Counted from the first letter of the stretch, positions 47,139 to 56,727 are shown. The stretch is 64,000 bases of DNA from an uncultured cyanobacterium (GCA_903871775.1 CAIQIA010000011.1:248001-312000); one strand, 5' to 3'. The notes: generated from the sequence alone by a model not told the origin. Numbers and translations are program-made.

Positions 47139-49637
47139 GTGCTGCCGATCGAGCCGCTGCTGCCCGAGTTGCTCACCACCCTGCGGCAGCACGGGCGGCT
47201 GGTGCTGCAGGCGCCGCCGGGGGCGGGCAAGACCACCCGCGTGCCCCTGGCCCTGGCGGCCGAACCCCCCTGGAATGCCGGCACCGTGCTGGTGCTCGAG
47301 CCGCGGCGGCTGGCGGCGAAGCTGGCGGCCCGCCAGATGGCCCGCAGCCTCGGTGAAGCCGTCGGTGAGACCGTGGGCTACCGGGTGCGGCTCGACAGTT
47401 GCGTCGGCCCGCGCACCCGGGTCGAGCTGCTCACCGATGGCCTGTTTCTGAGGCGGCTGCAGGACGATCCGGCCCTCAGCGGCGTCACGGCGGTGCTGTT
47501 CGATGAGGTGCACGAACGGGGGGTGGGCAGCGACCTGGCCCTGGCGCTCACCTGGCAGGCCCGCCAGCTGCTGGTGCCCGACCTGGCGCTGGTGCTGATG
47601 TCGGCCACCCTCGATGCGGCACCACTGGCGCGGCTGCTCGACGACGCCCCGGTGCTGAGCAGCGACGGCCGCGCCCATCCGGTGCGCACCCATTACGCCG
47701 AACGGCCGGCCCCCGACCGGCCGACGGTGGCGGCCATCGCCGACCAGGTGCGGCCGGCCCTGCGGCGGGTGCTGGCCGATGACGACGGCAGCGTGCTCGT
47801 GTTTCTGCCCGGCCAGGCCGAGATCCGCCGGCTGGTGGAGCAGCTCGACGACCTGCCCGCCGATGTCGACCTGCTGCCCCTCTACGGCGACCTCGATGCC
47901 GCGGGCCAGGAGGCGGCCGTGGCCCCGCCGGCCCCGGGGCGGCGCAAGCTGGTGCTGGCCACGGCCCTGGCCGAGAGCAGCCTCACCCTCGACGGCATTC
48001 GCGTGGTGGTCGATGCCGGCTGGAGCCGGGTGGCGCGGTTCGATCCGGTGAGCGGCCTGCAGCGGCTCGAGACCGAGAAGGCCTCCCAGGCCCAGGCCGA
48101 CCAGCGCCGCGGCCGTGCCGGCCGCCAGGGGCCGGGGGTGTGCCATCGCCTCTGGACCTCCCTCGACCAGCAGCGGCGGCCGGCCCAGCCGACCCCCGAG
48201 ATGCTCAGCACCGACCCGGCACCCCTGGCCCTCGAACTGGCCCTGTGGGGCGCCGGCGATGGGGAGGGGCTGGCGTTTCTCGACCCGCCGCCGGCGGCGG
48301 CCCTGGCCCAGGCCCGGCAGCTGCTGCACGACCTGGGCGCCCTGGACGGCGGCGGCCGCCCCACGGCCCGCGGGCGGCAGCTGGGGCCCCTGGGCCTGCA
48401 TCCGCGGCTGGGGACGATGGTGCTGGCCGCCGCCGGGCTGCCGCCGCCGCCGCCCTCCCTGGGCCTGCCCCCCTGGGATGCCGCCCGCCGCACGGCCCTG
48501 GCCTGCCTGCTGGCGGCGCTGCTGGGGGAACGGGACCCCCTGCGGGGCGACGGCGCCGGGGCTGACATCGCCCTGCGCCTCGAGCGGCTGCAGGGTCGGG
48601 GTGGGGCCGGGCTGGCGGTGGTGCGTCAGCTGGCGCAGCAGCTGCGGCGCCAGCGGCGCCTGCCGATGGCGGTGCCGCTGCTGCCCGATGGCTGGCCCGC
48701 CTGGACCGGCGTGCTGCTGGCCCTGGCCTACCCCGACCGGCTGGCCATGCCCCGGGATGGCGAGCGGCCGGGGGTGGTGCTGCTGGCCAGCGGTCGCGGG
48801 GCCGCCCTCGATCCCGACGATCCGCTGGTGGCCGCCGAAGCCCTGGTGGCGGCCCACCTCGACGGTGACCGCCGCCAGGCCCGCATCCGCCTGGCGGCAC
48901 CGCTGCCGCGGGAGGCCCTGGCCTGGCTGCAGCCCGAGCGGGTGCAGCAGCGCGACACCCTGGTGTGGGACGACGGCCGCGGCCAGCTGCTGGCCCGTCG
49001 CCAGCGGCGGCTGGGGGCGCTGCTGCTCGAGGATCGGCCCCTGGCCCGGCCCGAGCCGGCCCTGCTGCGGGAGGGTCTGCTGGCCCAGCTGCGCCGCGGC
49101 GGCCTCGCCCAGCTGGGCTGGTCGGCGGAGGCGCGGCAGCTGCGGGGTCGGCTGGGGTTTCTGCACGGCCTCGATCCCGACGGCTGGCCGGCGGTCGACG
49201 AGGCCACCCTGCTGGAGCAGCTGGACCCGTGGCTGGGGCCGCGGCTCGAGGGTCTGGCCAGCCTGGCGGAGCTGCAGCGGCTCGATCTGGAGGCGGCGCT
49301 GCTGGACCGGCTCGACTGGCGCCAGCGCAGCCAGCTCGACCTGCTGGCACCCCTGCGCTGGCCCCTGCCCGGCGGCCGTGGTGGCCGCATCGACTACACC
49401 GGCGACGAGCCGGTGCTCAGCAGCCGGCTGCAGGACTTCTTCGGGTTGACCGAGGGCCCGCGGCTGGCCGGCGGCCGCCATGCCCTGCTGCTGCATCTGC
49501 TGTCGCCGGCGGGGCGGCCGGCGGCCGTGACCCGTGACCTGGCCAGCTTCTGGCGCCAGGGGTACCCGCTGGTGCGAAAAGACCTGCGCGGCCGCTACCC
49601 GAAGCACCGCTGGCCCGAGGATCCGCTGGCTGGCTGA
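47139..49637 (+). CDS. hrpB: ATP-dependent helicase HrpB
   Basis: This 832-residue DEAH-box helicase has Walker A VLQAPPGAGKTTRVPLALA near residue 25, VLEPRRLAAKLAARQMA, LFDEVHERGVGSDLALAL with the DEVH box, VLMSATLDAAPLARLL, FLPGQAEIRRL and QRRGRAGRQGPGVCHRLW (motif VI). The C-terminal HrpB-specific domain ends SFWRQGYPLVRKDLRGRYPKHRWPEDPLAG. Its substrate in bacteria is unsettled. The start is a GTG at 47139, 9 bp after the fusion gene. Confidence 0.95.
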   Translation: MLPIEPLLPELLTTLRQHGRLVLQAPPGAGKTTRVPLALAAEPPWNAGTVLVLEPRRLAAKLAARQMARSLGEAVGETVGYRVRLDSCVGPRTRVELLTDGLFLRRLQDDPALSGVTAVLFDEVHERGVGSDLALALTWQARQLLVPDLALVLMSATLDAAPLARLLDDAPVLSSDGRAHPVRTHYAERPAPDRPTVAAIADQVRPALRRVLADDDGSVLVFLPGQAEIRRLVEQLDDLPADVDLLPLYGDLDAAGQEAAVAPPAPGRRKLVLATALAESSLTLDGIRVVVDAGWSRVARFDPVSGLQRLETEKASQAQADQRRGRAGRQGPGVCHRLWTSLDQQRRPAQPTPEMLSTDPAPLALELALWGAGDGEGLAFLDPPPAAALAQARQLLHDLGALDGGGRPTARGRQLGPLGLHPRLGTMVLAAAGLPPPPPSLGLPPWDAARRTALACLLAALLGERDPLRGDGAGADIALRLERLQGRGGAGLAVVRQLAQQLRRQRRLPMAVPLLPDGWPAWTGVLLALAYPDRLAMPRDGERPGVVLLASGRGAALDPDDPLVAAEALVAAHLDGDRRQARIRLAAPLPREALAWLQPERVQQRDTLVWDDGRGQLLARRQRRLGALLLEDRPLARPEPALLREGLLAQLRRGGLAQLGWSAEARQLRGRLGFLHGLDPDGWPAVDEATLLEQLDPWLGPRLEGLASLAELQRLDLEAALLDRLDWRQRSQLDLLAPLRWPLPGGRGGRIDYTGDEPVLSSRLQDFFGLTEGPRLAGGRHALLLHLLSPAGRPAAVTRDLASFWRQGYPLVRKDLRGRYPKHRWPEDPLAG

Positions 49638-49713
49638 TCCCCTGGTTGCGTCGGCCGGCCCGACGCTGCGGCAGGCTGTTGCAGTGGTGACGGTGCACCG
49701 GGGGGGGAGCGCC

Positions 49714-51618
49714 ATGTCGTTCCTGGTCAGGCTCACGGACGCGATCCGCAGTCGTGATTCGCTGCTGGTGGTGGGGCTCGACCCCAACCCCGAACTGCTC
49801 GACAGCTGGCGCCGCGATCATCCGCGCCACAGTTCGCTGCTGTCGGCGGCGCGGCAGTGGATCCGCAGCGTCATCCGTGACACGTCTGACCACGTCTGCG
49901 CCTACAAGCCCAGCCTGGGCTTCTACCAGGCCCTCGGGCCCATCGGCCTCGATCTGCTGCGGGAGGTGCGGGAGCTGATCCCCCCCGACCTGCCGCTGCT
50001 GGTGGATGCCAAGCACGGTGATCTGAACAGCGCGTCGGTGCTGGCCCACTGGCTGTTCCGCGATCTGGGGGCCGATGCGGTGAGCGTCACCCCCTGGGCC
50101 GGCCAGGACGTGGCGGCACCGTTTCTGCTGCATGCCGACCGGGGCGTGGTGGTGGTGGTGCACAGCTCGAGCCCGGCGGCCCGGCGGGTGCAGCACCATC
50201 CCGACAGCGACCGCCCGTTGTTTCTGCAGCTGGTGCGCGACTGCCAGCGCTGGGCCACCGCCGACCAGCTGCTGCTGGAGGTGGGCACCGACGACCCCGA
50301 CCTGCTGGCGCGGGTGCGGGCCGAGGCGCCGGGGCGGTTTCTGCTGCTGCGCAGCCTCTGGTCTGATGCCGTGCCGCTCGAGCAGCTGCTGGCCGCCGGC
50401 CTCGGCCCCGCCGGCGACGACCTGCTGCTGCCCCTGCCCCAGGACCGGCTGGTGGCGCCCGACCTGGCCGCCGCCACCCGCGCCCTGCGGGACCGCATCA
50501 ATGCCGAACGCCAGCGGCTGGCCGACCGGCCCGACCGGGTGCCGTCGGATCGCTGCCCCCTGTGGCTGCCGGCGCCCGCCCCGGGCGACACCGAGGCGCT
50601 GATCCTGGCGCTCTTTGACCAGGGCTGCCTGCTGTTCGGCGATTACGTGCAGGCGTCTGGTGAGGTGTTCCCCTATTACCTCGACCTGCGCACGGTGATC
50701 TCGAACCCGGGGCTGTTCCAGCGGTTGCTGCACGCCTACGCCCAGGCGATGGAGGGGTTGCCCTTTGACCGCCTCGCCGGCATTCCCTACGGCTCGCTGC
50801 CCACCGCCACGGGCCTGAGCCTGCAGCTGCACAAGCCGTTGATCTATCCGCGCAAGGAGACCAAGGCCCACGGCACCCGCCGGCTGATCGAAGGCGACTT
50901 CGAGCCCGGCGACCGGGTGCTGGTGGTGGATGACGTGCTGATCTCGGGCGGCAGCATGCTCGACGGTGTCGACAAGCTGCGCCGGTCAGACCTGATGGTC
51001 AACGACGTGGTGGTGCTGGTGGACCACGGCAGCGGTGGCCGCCGCCGGCTCGAGGAGCAGGGATTGCGCTGCCATGCGGTGCTCACCTTCGCCGGCATCC
51101 GCGAGGTGCTGCAGGGGGCCGGCCGCCTGAGCGGCGAACAGCTGCAGCGGTTGCGCCATGGTGCGGCGGCGGCGCTGCTGGCGGGGGTGGCCCTGGCGGG
51201 CCTGCCGCTGCTGGCGGCGCCCGTGCCCCTGCGGCTGGCCCCCGTGCTGCAGCGCGACACCCACGAACGCCGCTGCCCCACGGCCGCCGCCGTGATCGAA
51301 ACGCTCCAGCCCCAGCGCGAAGCCAGCTACGGCACCGACGGCCAGGCCGACCTGGGGGCCATCGCCAGCGGCTGGCGCCTCGACCGCCGCGATGCCTTCA
51401 GCGCCAGCTGGACCGCCCGGGTGCAGCCCGCTTTCGCCAGCTGCCGCGCCGGGGCCGCCAGCGAGGCGGGCCATGTGCAGCTGCGCCTCTGGGACGGCAG
51501 CGCCCGCCTCACCCTCGAGATGATCGTGCTGCGGGATCCGAACGGCTACATGCCCCAGATCACCCGCGCCGCCGTGGGCGGTGGTGTGCCGGTGTGGAGC
51601 TGGGCCGGGTCTGACTGA
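49714..51618 (+). CDS. OMP decarboxylase-orotate phosphoribosyltransferase with a membrane/exported extension
   Basis: This 634-residue frame has three parts. Residues 1-280 are PyrF of the type 2 class (CAYKPSLGFYQALG, DAKHGDLNSASVLAHWLF). Residues 290-478 are PyrE (RKETKAHGTRRLIEGDF and VLVVDDVLISGGSMLDG). From residue 483 a 24-residue hydrophobic stretch (GAAAALLAGVALAGLPLLAA) leads to a 128-residue tail with two cysteines (RRCP, SCRAG) that looks exported. The PyrF/PyrE fusion catalyses the last two steps of UMP synthesis. The tail could instead be a separate secreted protein starting at the TTG at 51151. No stop separates them. Confidence 0.85.
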   Translation: MSFLVRLTDAIRSRDSLLVVGLDPNPELLDSWRRDHPRHSSLLSAARQWIRSVIRDTSDHVCAYKPSLGFYQALGPIGLDLLREVRELIPPDLPLLVDAKHGDLNSASVLAHWLFRDLGADAVSVTPWAGQDVAAPFLLHADRGVVVVVHSSSPAARRVQHHPDSDRPLFLQLVRDCQRWATADQLLLEVGTDDPDLLARVRAEAPGRFLLLRSLWSDAVPLEQLLAAGLGPAGDDLLLPLPQDRLVAPDLAAATRALRDRINAERQRLADRPDRVPSDRCPLWLPAPAPGDTEALILALFDQGCLLFGDYVQASGEVFPYYLDLRTVISNPGLFQRLLHAYAQAMEGLPFDRLAGIPYGSLPTATGLSLQLHKPLIYPRKETKAHGTRRLIEGDFEPGDRVLVVDDVLISGGSMLDGVDKLRRSDLMVNDVVVLVDHGSGGRRRLEEQGLRCHAVLTFAGIREVLQGAGRLSGEQLQRLRHGAAAALLAGVALAGLPLLAAPVPLRLAPVLQRDTHERRCPTAAAVIETLQPQREASYGTDGQADLGAIASGWRLDRRDAFSASWTARVQPAFASCRAGAASEAGHVQLRLWDGSARLTLEMIVLRDPNGYMPQITRAAVGGGVPVWSWAGSD

Positions 51619-51628
51619 CGGATGGCCG

Positions 51629-52078
51629 TCAGCCTGCTGTGAGGGGTGTGTTGCCCTCCACCCAGGTGCCGACGCCGCTGCTCCATTCGCGTTTCCAGAA
51701 GGGGGCGTCGTGCTTGAGGGCCTCGAGCAGCTCGTGGCAGCAGCGCTGGGCGGGCCCCCGCCGGTCGGCCAGCACCGCCACCACCACGATGGCGTCACCG
51801 CTGAGCACCAGCCCCACCCGGTGCCGCACCATCACCGCCGCCACCCCATGGCGGCGGGCGCTGGCCGTCGCCAGCCGCTGCAGTTGCGCTTCGGTCATGC
51901 CCGGGTAGTGCTCGAGCTCGAGGGCATCGAGGGGCTGGCCGTCGCTGGCGGTGCCCCGCACCCGGCCGATGAACAGGCTGGTGGCGGCGGCCGGGTCGCC
52001 CCCCAGCTGCTGCTGCCACTGCTCAACCTGCAGGAACGGCCCGAACGGGTCGGGGTGCAGGCTGACGCTCACGCTCAT
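51629..52078 (-). CDS. moaE: Molybdopterin synthase catalytic subunit
   Basis: This 149-residue MoaE has GDPAAATSLFIGRVRG near residue 28, LELEHYPGMTEAQL, the basic HRVGLVLSGDAIVVVAVLADRRG and KHDAPFWKREW with the catalytic Lys. It acts with MoaD to add the dithiolene sulfurs to cyclic pyranopterin. The start ATG at 52078 lies 13 bp after the moaD stop. It is convergent with the PyrF-PyrE gene (10 bp between stops). Confidence 0.93.
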   Translation of the reverse strand: MSVSVSLHPDPFGPFLQVEQWQQQLGGDPAAATSLFIGRVRGTASDGQPLDALELEHYPGMTEAQLQRLATASARRHGVAAVMVRHRVGLVLSGDAIVVVAVLADRRGPAQRCCHELLEALKHDAPFWKREWSSGVGTWVEGNTPLTAG

Positions 52079-52091
52079 GCTCACGGAGGGA

Positions 52092-52358
52092 TCAGCCACC
52101 ACTGATCGGCGGCAGAAAGGCCAGTTCGTCGCCATCGGCCAGGGGCGTGGCGGGGTCGGCGAACTGCTGGTTGATCGCCACCCGCACCGTCGCCGGCAGG
52201 GCCTCGCCGTCGGGCGGGTCGAGCTGGGGCCACAGGCTTGCGGGGGTGGTGCCGGCGGCGGTGGTGAGTCGCTGTTCGGCCCAGCCCATCGCTTCGCGCA
52301 GGCTTGCGAACAGCCGCACCCGCACGGTCAGCCCGGGCGGCGGATCTGATGCGGCCAT
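52092..52358 (-). CDS. moaD: Molybdopterin synthase sulfur carrier subunit
   Basis: This 88-residue ubiquitin-like protein begins its beta-grasp with TVRVRLFASLREAMGW. It contains VRVAINQQFADPATPLADGDELAFLPPISGG and ends in the required Gly-Gly tail that is adenylated and thiocarboxylated. It pairs with MoaE directly downstream. It is divergent from moaB (53 bp). Confidence 0.92.
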   Translation of the reverse strand: MAASDPPPGLTVRVRLFASLREAMGWAEQRLTTAAGTTPASLWPQLDPPDGEALPATVRVAINQQFADPATPLADGDELAFLPPISGG

Positions 52359-52411
52359 GGCGCAGCAGCTGCAGATGGCGGCAGTCTGACGGCATCGGAC
52401 GGCCCCCGCCC

Positions 52412-52930
52412 ATGAGCCTTGCCATTGCCCTGCTGACGGTGTCAGACAGCCGCACCCTCGCCGATGACCATTCCGGTGATGCGCTGCAGCAGCGGCTGCT
52501 GGCCGCCGGCCATCGGCTCGAGGCCCGCGCCATCGTTCCCGACGACCGCTACCGCATCCGCGCCGAGGTGAGCCGCTGGATCGCCGATCCGACGGTGCAG
52601 GTGGTGATCAGCAGCGGCGGCACCGGCCTTGCCGGCCGCGACGGCACCCCCGAGGCCGTGGCGCCCCTGCTCGACAAGACGATCGACGGCTTCGGCGAAC
52701 TGTTCCGGGTGCTGTCGTTCGAGACCATCGGCACCAGCAGCCTCCAGAGCCGTTGTCTGGCCGGGGTCGCCAACGGCACGCTGATCTTCGTGCTGCCGGG
52801 GTCGCTGGATGCGGTCGAGACCGCGTGGGATCGGCTGATCGGCGCCCAGCTCGACGGCACCACCCGCCCCTGCAACCTGGTGCAGCTGCTGCCGCGGCTA
52901 CGCGAATCCCCCGACCGTCCGGTGGGCTGA
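52412..52930 (+). CDS. moaB: MoaB/MogA-type molybdopterin adenylyltransferase
   Basis: This 172-residue protein has LLTVSDSRTLADDHSGDAL near the N-terminus, the signature VVISSGGTGLAGRDGTPEAV (about 67-86), LSFETIGTSSLQSRC and LIFVLPGSLDAVETAWD. It adenylates molybdopterin or is an accessory in that step. The ATG at 52412 begins the conserved strand. Its 3' end overlaps the convergent hydrolase gene by 33 bp. Confidence 0.92.
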   Translation: MSLAIALLTVSDSRTLADDHSGDALQQRLLAAGHRLEARAIVPDDRYRIRAEVSRWIADPTVQVVISSGGTGLAGRDGTPEAVAPLLDKTIDGFGELFRVLSFETIGTSSLQSRCLAGVANGTLIFVLPGSLDAVETAWDRLIGAQLDGTTRPCNLVQLLPRLRESPDRPVG

Positions 52931-54358
52931 CAGCCCCGTGACCCGCTGCAGGGCCGCCAGGGTGTCGGGGCCGGCGAGGCCATCGACCGCGAGCCCCTGC
53001 TCGCGCTGGAAGGCCATCACCGCCGCGTCGGTGCGGGGGCCGAAGTGGCCGTCGGCCGGCAGCTCCTGGGGGCTGAGCCTGAGGGCCTGGCCCAGCAGCC
53101 CCTGCAGCTGCCCCACCTCGACGCCGAGCATGCCGCGCCGCAGGATGACCGGCCGGCCGAAACCTTCGGCGGGGGAGCGGTCGACGGCGGCGGCGGTGGC
53201 CGGACCCCAGAGTCCGTCGACGGCGAGGGGTGCCTCGGGATGGTGCAGGTTCCACAGCTCCTGAAACGCCTGCACCTGCAGGGCCCCCAGGTCGTCGCCG
53301 CCGCCGGTGTAGTCGAAGTGCATCGGATCAAAGGCCCCCAGCCAGCGCCAGCCGTGGCGTTCGAGCACCGGTCGCCAGGCTTCGGCGTCGTCGACGTCGA
53401 TCGCCAGGCCGCTGTTGTGGTTGCTGTGGGGCGGTGGCGCGGCGGCCATCACCCCGCAGAGATGGCGCAGGTACTGCTGATGCAGCAGGTGTTGCTGCAT
53501 GGGGGTGCGCAGGGCGCTGTTGATGCGCAGCGGCTGGCCCTGTTCGTCGACGGCCCGCACCAGGGCCTCGGCCGCCCGCCGCTGCAGCCAGGGGTTGTTG
53601 TGGCGGCCGCCGACGTGGATGAGCGGATGGTCGAGGCGGGTCAGCACGTCGGGCCGCTGCTGCTGCAGCCGTTCGAGCACCTGCTGCGACAACCCCTGGA
53701 TCAGGCCCGTGTCGCAGGCGCTGACCAGCCCGCCCACCTGCTGGCCCCGGGGCGCAGCCGCCTGCGCTGGCGTGCGCAGCAGCGCCTCGCCGGCCCGCCA
53801 GGTGCTGGCGAAGGCCTCGAGGCCATGGCTGCCGCCGTTGACGGCCCGGCGGGCGGCGGCCAGGTCGTCGACGGCGAGGGCGGCGCGGATGCGGGCTTCG
53901 TGGGCCTGCAGAAAGGCCGCCAGCAGCCGCGCGGCGGTGCGGGGGTCATTGGCCCGCTCGGGATCGGCCAGCAGATCGACCCCCAGCCGGTTGCCGTAGC
54001 GCCGGTAGTTGTCGCGGCCGGTGAGCTGCACGAAGCCGCGGCCGCGGTAGGCGGCGCCATCGCCGGGGCCGCGGTTGCCGAGGTCGTCGCGGTGGTCGTA
54101 GAGGGCGTAGGGGGGGCCGTCGGGCGGGGTGTTCCAGGCCGAAACCGCCTCATCGATCGGCACGAAGCCGCCGGTTTCGGCCCGGATCGTCGCCAGGGCC
54201 ATCAGCACCATCAGCGGATCGTCGAGGCCTTCGTTGGCGAGGGCGTCGAGCACCAGGGGCAGGTGGGCTTCGATCGCCTCGGGCCGGGCCCCCGGGAACA
54301 GGGCGGCCACCCGTTCGGGGGTGAACGCCGCCGTGGCGTTGCTGGTGACGGCGCCCAT
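52898..54358 (-). CDS. Multidomain peptidoglycan hydrolase (GH19-like, M15 peptidase-like, two PG-binding domains)
   Basis: This 486-residue protein has four modules. Residues 10-190 resemble GH19 lysozyme/chitinase (RAETGGFVPIDEAVS with E61, then GRGFVQLTGRDNYRRYG and VNGGSHGLEAF). The middle matches M15/VanY-type peptidases (HSNHNSGLAIDVDDA, FDPMHFDYTG). The C-terminus has two PG_binding_1 repeats (VDGLWGPATAAAV and GHFGPRTDAAVMAFQ). No signal peptide is visible. It may be an autolysin exported by another route, or an endolysin-like protein of prophage origin. Confidence 0.78.
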   Translation of the reverse strand: MGAVTSNATAAFTPERVAALFPGARPEAIEAHLPLVLDALANEGLDDPLMVLMALATIRAETGGFVPIDEAVSAWNTPPDGPPYALYDHRDDLGNRGPGDGAAYRGRGFVQLTGRDNYRRYGNRLGVDLLADPERANDPRTAARLLAAFLQAHEARIRAALAVDDLAAARRAVNGGSHGLEAFASTWRAGEALLRTPAQAAAPRGQQVGGLVSACDTGLIQGLSQQVLERLQQQRPDVLTRLDHPLIHVGGRHNNPWLQRRAAEALVRAVDEQGQPLRINSALRTPMQQHLLHQQYLRHLCGVMAAAPPPHSNHNSGLAIDVDDAEAWRPVLERHGWRWLGAFDPMHFDYTGGGDDLGALQVQAFQELWNLHHPEAPLAVDGLWGPATAAAVDRSPAEGFGRPVILRRGMLGVEVGQLQGLLGQALRLSPQELPADGHFGPRTDAAVMAFQREQGLAVDGLAGPDTLAALQRVTGLSAHRTVGGFA

Positions 54359-54447
54359 GGCGTGGGGGAGGGGTCCTCCAGGGGTAGCAACCACGGGCCC
54401 GTTGCCGCTGCGGCAGGCTTGTGCGGCGGGCCGCGGCTGCAGGCGCC

Positions 54448-56718
54448 ATGACCTTGTCCACCGACGATCCCACCGATAACCCCACCGACGCCCCCCCCGA
54501 AGACCAACGCAGTGGCGGCGGCTGGCCCCTGATCGACGGCTGGGCCCGGGCCACGGTGTCGCCCGAAGGGCCGCGGCTGTGGCAGACCCTCATCCACCGC
54601 AGCGCCTGCCTCTCGTGCGCCTGGGGCACCGGCGGCCAGAACGGCGGCTTTCGCGATGAGCTGGGGGAACCGCTGCAGCGCTGCCTCAAGAGCGTCGAGG
54701 CCATCGCCGCCGAACTGCAGCCCGCCGTTGATCCCGGGGTGTTCGCCGGCCGCAGCCTGGCCGAGCTGCAGCAGCTCGATCCGGCGGCCTGCGACCGCCT
54801 CGGCCGCCTCGACCGGCCGCTGATCCGGCGGCAGGGCAGTGACCATTACGTGCCCCTCGGCTGGGATGAGGCGATGGCGCTGCTGGCCGACGCCTGCCGG
54901 CGGCCGGCCCCCGAACGGGTGGCGTCGTACAGCTCGGGTCGGTCGTCGAACGAGGCCGCCTGGCTGCTGCAGCTGCTGCTGCGGGCCCTGGGGTCGAACA
55001 ACCTGGCCGACTGCTCCGACCTCTGCCATGCCCCCTCGACGGTGGGGCTGAACCGTGTCTTCGGCAGCGGCACCTCGATGGTCAACCTCGAGGGTCTGCG
55101 CCAGGCCGATGGGGTGGTGCTGCTGGGGTCGAACGCCCCCGCCAACCATCCGCGGCTGATGAACGAACTGATCCGCCTGCGGGAACGGGGCGGCACGGTG
55201 ATCGTGATCAACCCGGTGCTCGAGGCCGGTCTGCTGCGGTTCGGCTCGCCGGCGTTTCCGATCCGGGGGTTGCTGGGGGGCGGCAGCCCCGTCGCCACGT
55301 TGTTTCTGCAGCCGATCCCGGGGTCGGATGTGGCGGTGCTGCTGGGGATCCAGAAGGCCTTGCGCGAGGCCGATGCCATCGCCTGGGACGTGGTGCGTGA
55401 CCACAGCGACGGCTGGGAGGCGCTGATCGCCCAGATCGATGCCACCCCCTGGGCGGCGATCACCGCCTGCTGCGGCCTCAGCCGCGAGGAGCTCGAGCAC
55501 ACCGCCGGCCGCCTGGCCGCCTGCCGGGCGGTGGTGTTCGCCTGGGCGATGGGCATCACCCACCACGCCAACGGCACGGCCAACGTGCAGGCGATCGCCA
55601 ACACCGCCGTGCTCAGCGGCCATGTGGGCCGGCCGGGGGCGGGCACGATGCCGATCCGCGGCCATTCGAACGTGCAGGGCTTCGGCTCGATGGGGGTGAC
55701 GGTGCGCCTGCGGGAGCCGATGCGGCTGGCCCTCGAGCAGCTGCTGGGCCGGCCCCTCAGCCGGGTGCAGGGCTACGACACCCGCGCCCTGATCGATGCC
55801 GCCGACAGCGGTGCCATCGACAGCCTGCTCTGCCTGGGCGGCAACCTCTACGGCGCCAACCCCGACAGCGGCCAGGCCCGCCGGGCCCTCGGCCAGATCG
55901 ACACGGTGGTGTACCTGGCGACCAAGCCCAACACCGGCCATTTCCATGGGCTGGGGGCCCGCCAGACGCTGCTGCTGCCGGTGTTCAACCGCTTCGAGAC
56001 CCCCCACCGCACCACCGTCGAATCGGGCAACAACTGGGTGCGGCTCAACGAACCCGGCCAGACGCACCTGCGCAGCGGCCAGTTGCGCAGCGAGGTGACG
56101 CTGCTGGCCGACCTGGCCCATCGTCTCTTCGGCGATGATCCGATCGAGTGGCAACGGCTCCAGGAACCGGAGTATGTGCGCCAGCTGATCGCCCGCACCG
56201 TGCCGGGCTACGGGCCCATCGCCGATATCGACGCCACCCGCCGCGAATTCGAAGTGGAGGGCCGGGTGTTCGCCGCACCGCGCTTCGCCACCGCCAGTGG
56301 CCGCGCCCGGCTGGCGGTGACGCCGCTGCCGCAGCTGACCCTGCCCGCTGCCGACCATTTCGGCGGCCTGGCGCCGGGGGAACGGGGCCTGGTGCTGAGC
56401 CTGATCACCGCCCGCAGCTACGGCCAGCACAACACCGTCGTCTATAAGCCCGGCGACAGCTACCGCGGCATGGCCCACCGCCAGACGATTCTGATGAATC
56501 CCGGTGACCTGGCCGCCAGCGGCCTGCGGGCCCACCAGCGGGTGACGGTGCAGGGGGAGGCCGGCCGCCTCGACGGCATCGAGATCATCCCCGGCTCGAT
56601 CCGCACCGGCGCCGCGCTGATGTTCTATCCCGAGGCCAACGTGCTGATGCGACCGCTCAAGGACCCCGAGAGCGGCACGCCGGCCTTCAAGCGGGTGCCG
56701 GTGCTGGTGCGGGGCTGA
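54448..56718 (+). CDS. FdhF/YdeP-like molybdopterin oxidoreductase
   Basis: This 756-residue enzyme of the formate-dehydrogenase-alpha-like family (TIGR01701/YdeP type) has SACLSCAWGTGGQNGGF near residue 52. It continues with SSGRSSNEAAWLLQLLLRAL, NLADCSDLCHAPSTVGL with the probable Mo-ligand Cys, GTANVQAIANTAVLSGHVGR and NTVVYKPGDSYRG for the guanylate part. The classical N-terminal CxxCxxxC Fe-S motif is reduced. The true substrate is unknown. It lies among Mo-cofactor genes and is a likely cofactor user. Confidence 0.85.
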   Translation: MTLSTDDPTDNPTDAPPEDQRSGGGWPLIDGWARATVSPEGPRLWQTLIHRSACLSCAWGTGGQNGGFRDELGEPLQRCLKSVEAIAAELQPAVDPGVFAGRSLAELQQLDPAACDRLGRLDRPLIRRQGSDHYVPLGWDEAMALLADACRRPAPERVASYSSGRSSNEAAWLLQLLLRALGSNNLADCSDLCHAPSTVGLNRVFGSGTSMVNLEGLRQADGVVLLGSNAPANHPRLMNELIRLRERGGTVIVINPVLEAGLLRFGSPAFPIRGLLGGGSPVATLFLQPIPGSDVAVLLGIQKALREADAIAWDVVRDHSDGWEALIAQIDATPWAAITACCGLSREELEHTAGRLAACRAVVFAWAMGITHHANGTANVQAIANTAVLSGHVGRPGAGTMPIRGHSNVQGFGSMGVTVRLREPMRLALEQLLGRPLSRVQGYDTRALIDAADSGAIDSLLCLGGNLYGANPDSGQARRALGQIDTVVYLATKPNTGHFHGLGARQTLLLPVFNRFETPHRTTVESGNNWVRLNEPGQTHLRSGQLRSEVTLLADLAHRLFGDDPIEWQRLQEPEYVRQLIARTVPGYGPIADIDATRREFEVEGRVFAAPRFATASGRARLAVTPLPQLTLPAADHFGGLAPGERGLVLSLITARSYGQHNTVVYKPGDSYRGMAHRQTILMNPGDLAASGLRAHQRVTVQGEAGRLDGIEIIPGSIRTGAALMFYPEANVLMRPLKDPESGTPAFKRVPVLVRG

Positions 56719-56727
56719 GGGCTGGGT

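Noticed and set aside
45858-49787. 1309-codon minus-strand frame opposite moaC-moeA and hrpB
   Set aside because: Extremely Gln/Gly/Pro/His-rich and without motifs. Both plus-strand proteins beneath it are unambiguous.
54211-56535. 774-codon minus-strand frame opposite the molybdoenzyme
   Set aside because: Shadow of the FdhF-like gene. No conserved domain is visible.
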